From Paludibacter sp. (GTDB taxonomy: Bacteria > Bacteroidota > Bacteroidia > Bacteroidales > Paludibacteraceae): a stretch of DNA of 64,000 bases. Both the position numbers and the translations under genes were made by a program. Position 1 is the stretch's first letter, and every line of letters starts with the position of its first letter. Shown piece after piece: positions 62,676 through 64,000 of this stretch. The DNA lies in assembly GCA_028690665.1 (NCBI GenBank), contig JAQVAV010000003.1, positions 1-64,000 on the forward strand. The letters run 5' to 3'. Under the pieces are notes generated by a model. It did not search any database and was not told the DNA's origin. It was given only the letters and a program-made list of their open reading frames with translations.

Positions 62676-63031
62676 AAACGAACGTTGAGTTTTTTAGATT
62701 GTGGTATATTTCAAAAGACCAATCAAGTTGATTTGTTCTTTATTTTAATTTTTAGTCAGTGTAGCCTTTAACATAAAAATAGTTCCGGCTTTTTTATTGA
62801 TCATAACCTTGCTTCGAACGAGAGTTCTGAATGACATGTAAAGTATATAATAACGAATGACTTACAAGGAACAATATTAAAAAATATTAGAACGTCCCTT
62901 AATCTATATATAACCTTTATCTCTCAATTATGACTTAAAACAATATTTTTTTCAAAGGGACTCAAATTTATAATAATTTCTTTCTGAACTTTAAATTATA
63001 TATTTCTCTCTTAAATTGAATAGCTGAAATA
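62676..63031. other. Intergenic gap between GH2 and GH95 genes
   Basis: About 356 AT-rich bases with no open frame that I can support, no clear terminator and no consensus promoter. It may hold the GH95 promoter. Confidence 0.4.
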
Positions 63032-64000
63032 TTACAGTTGTAAAAAAACTGTTTCCATATTAGCAGACTTAACTCCGGCAACACTTTTCCCTTTATTAAG
63101 TTTTATATTTATAGTAGCCATACCATTACATACCTGTACTTTTCTTGAGCCACCTACTGTTCCCTGGTTATCGACCAATTTACCATCACCCTCAAGTAAA
63201 AATTCCACCTGATTGACGGCATCGAGACATTGCACACCTTTTTCATCTACAAGTTGAACCTGAATAGTTGCGATATCATCAACCTGCTTTAATTTTTTAA
63301 GGATTAATTTAGCCGGGACTCCCCACTTTTCTGTTTGGTAATATTGATTTATCTCATCAGTTACTGTTATTTTCCCTTTATGGGCAACAACCTTAAGGTT
63401 ATTTATCCCTGATTTAAAAATAACATTCCATCGCAAACCTGCAGCCGGAAAATCCTGGCTATTACGTTTTCTAACCCCAACACTTTTCCCGTTTAAAAAT
63501 AATTCAGCCTTCTCGCAATTAGAATAAACCTTAACCATTTTTTGTTCATTAATCTCCCCCCAGCGAGTCGGCCAAGTATGACCGTAAATATGTACCATAG
63601 GCTTTTCTGTCCAATAAGATTGGAAGACATAATAAGATTCTTTTTTAGTAAAATCACGCTGAACAACTCCTTTTTGATTCACATAAGGAATAGGATTATC
63701 AGGCCTTATCGGAGTCGAAAAATCTTTAAATACCCAAAAAGCCGAACCGGTCAGCTTTGGCATAGTTTCCTGCTCTTTAAGATGCCATTCAAACAAATTG
63801 CAAATATAGGATTCGCTCCAGTCACCATCTTTCGATACTCTTGCCGAGCCACCGACCAATGAAGCATCACCAAGTCGTTCATCAACTCCACCGCCTTTCT
63901 GTATATTTTTAAGCACTTTATCCGGATTTTCTGAATGTCGACCGGCATGACTGTCGCCACCCCACTCTGCATGAAAAAAACGAGAAACTTTCTGAATTTC
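63032..64000 (-). CDS. GH2 glycoside hydrolase, C-terminal part (cut by window edge)
   Basis: The frame is open on the minus strand from the window edge to 63032 (323 codons, no start seen). Near the edge it reads VSRFFHAEWGGDSHAGRH, where the glutamate before WGGD is the likely nucleophile of a GH2 beta-galactosidase/glucuronidase barrel. FWVFKDFSTPIRPDNPIP closes the barrel, and the rest (about residues 130-323) forms the Ig-like C-terminal domains (NGKSVGVRKRNSQDFPA; VQVQLVDEKGVQCLD pattern). It belongs to the plant polysaccharide cluster. Exact specificity needs the missing N-terminus. Confidence 0.85.
   Translation of the reverse strand, partial: EIQKVSRFFHAEWGGDSHAGRHSENPDKVLKNIQKGGGVDERLGDASLVGGSARVSKDGDWSESYICNLFEWHLKEQETMPKLTGSAFWVFKDFSTPIRPDNPIPYVNQKGVVQRDFTKKESYYVFQSYWTEKPMVHIYGHTWPTRWGEINEQKMVKVYSNCEKAELFLNGKSVGVRKRNSQDFPAAGLRWNVIFKSGINNLKVVAHKGKITVTDEINQYYQTEKWGVPAKLILKKLKQVDDIATIQVQLVDEKGVQCLDAVNQVEFLLEGDGKLVDNQGTVGGSRKVQVCNGMATINIKLNKGKSVAGVKSANMETVFLQL

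Overview
The window comes from an AT-rich member of the Bacteroidetes, most likely the order Bacteroidales. The evidence is the many promoters with a TAnnTTTG -7 box (often with a TTTG or TTG about 17-20 bp upstream), the near absence of Shine-Dalgarno sites, and lineage-restricted families (DUF4924, DUF5020, a GlsB-like acyltransferase, a long PPi-dependent phosphofructokinase). Genus cannot be fixed from the sequence.

Positions 1-22,300 are mostly accessory DNA with scars of mobile elements. They hold a transposase fragment at the left edge, three hipBA toxin-antitoxin modules (542-2193, 14809-16359, 16603-18227), an orphan HEPN/DUF5677-like gene, a frameshifted nuclease-like gene, an IS remnant with 13-bp terminal repeats, a stop-interrupted unknown gene, the first codons of a tyrosine recombinase beside a strong palindrome and a tRNA-like sequence, an IS3 remnant, and a decayed ParD/ParE-like pair. 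Embedded here is a glycan/lipid block: a GH130-type glycosidase/phosphorylase, an SPFH protein and a cold-shock protein on +, facing a probable minus-strand operon AraC - cupin - 40-aa basic protein - two-domain glycosyltransferase - HxxxDG acyltransferase - DUF6320 zinc-ribbon membrane protein.

Positions 19,700-54,998 are mostly housekeeping. They carry thrS, a marR-emrA-emrB-tolC efflux operon, an alkaline phosphatase, infC-rpmI-rplT, an aminotransferase, rplY-pth-hslR-DUF4924, the dTDP-rhamnose genes rfbA-rfbC-rfbD, an SPFH protein plus ribbon-helix-helix cassette, a DEAD-box helicase, PPi-PFK, an outer-membrane barrel, yaaA, a YgbA_NO-type protein, DUF5020 plus a purine permease, an EamA exporter, a radical SAM protein, an RluA-type pseudouridine synthase, an FAD oxidoreductase, and an ECF sigma/anti-sigma pair divergent from a VWA surface protein.

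Positions 55,091-64,000 form a plant-polysaccharide degradation cluster: rhamnogalacturonan acetylesterase, pectin methylesterase, GH105 unsaturated uronyl hydrolase, GH95 fucosidase/galactosidase and a GH2 enzyme cut by the window edge. A GlsB-like lipid N-acyltransferase sits inside it.

The most striking unexplained signal is a pair of 185-bp elements (4254-4438 and 58169-58353), 54 kb apart and in inverted orientation. They differ at only two positions, have imperfect terminal inverted repeats, and each lies directly upstream of a carbohydrate-active enzyme gene in the same orientation relative to it. Second is a diverged duplication of the rfbD-helicase junction that flanks the SPFH cassette. 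Third is an infC whose best start codon is ATA behind a strong Shine-Dalgarno site.
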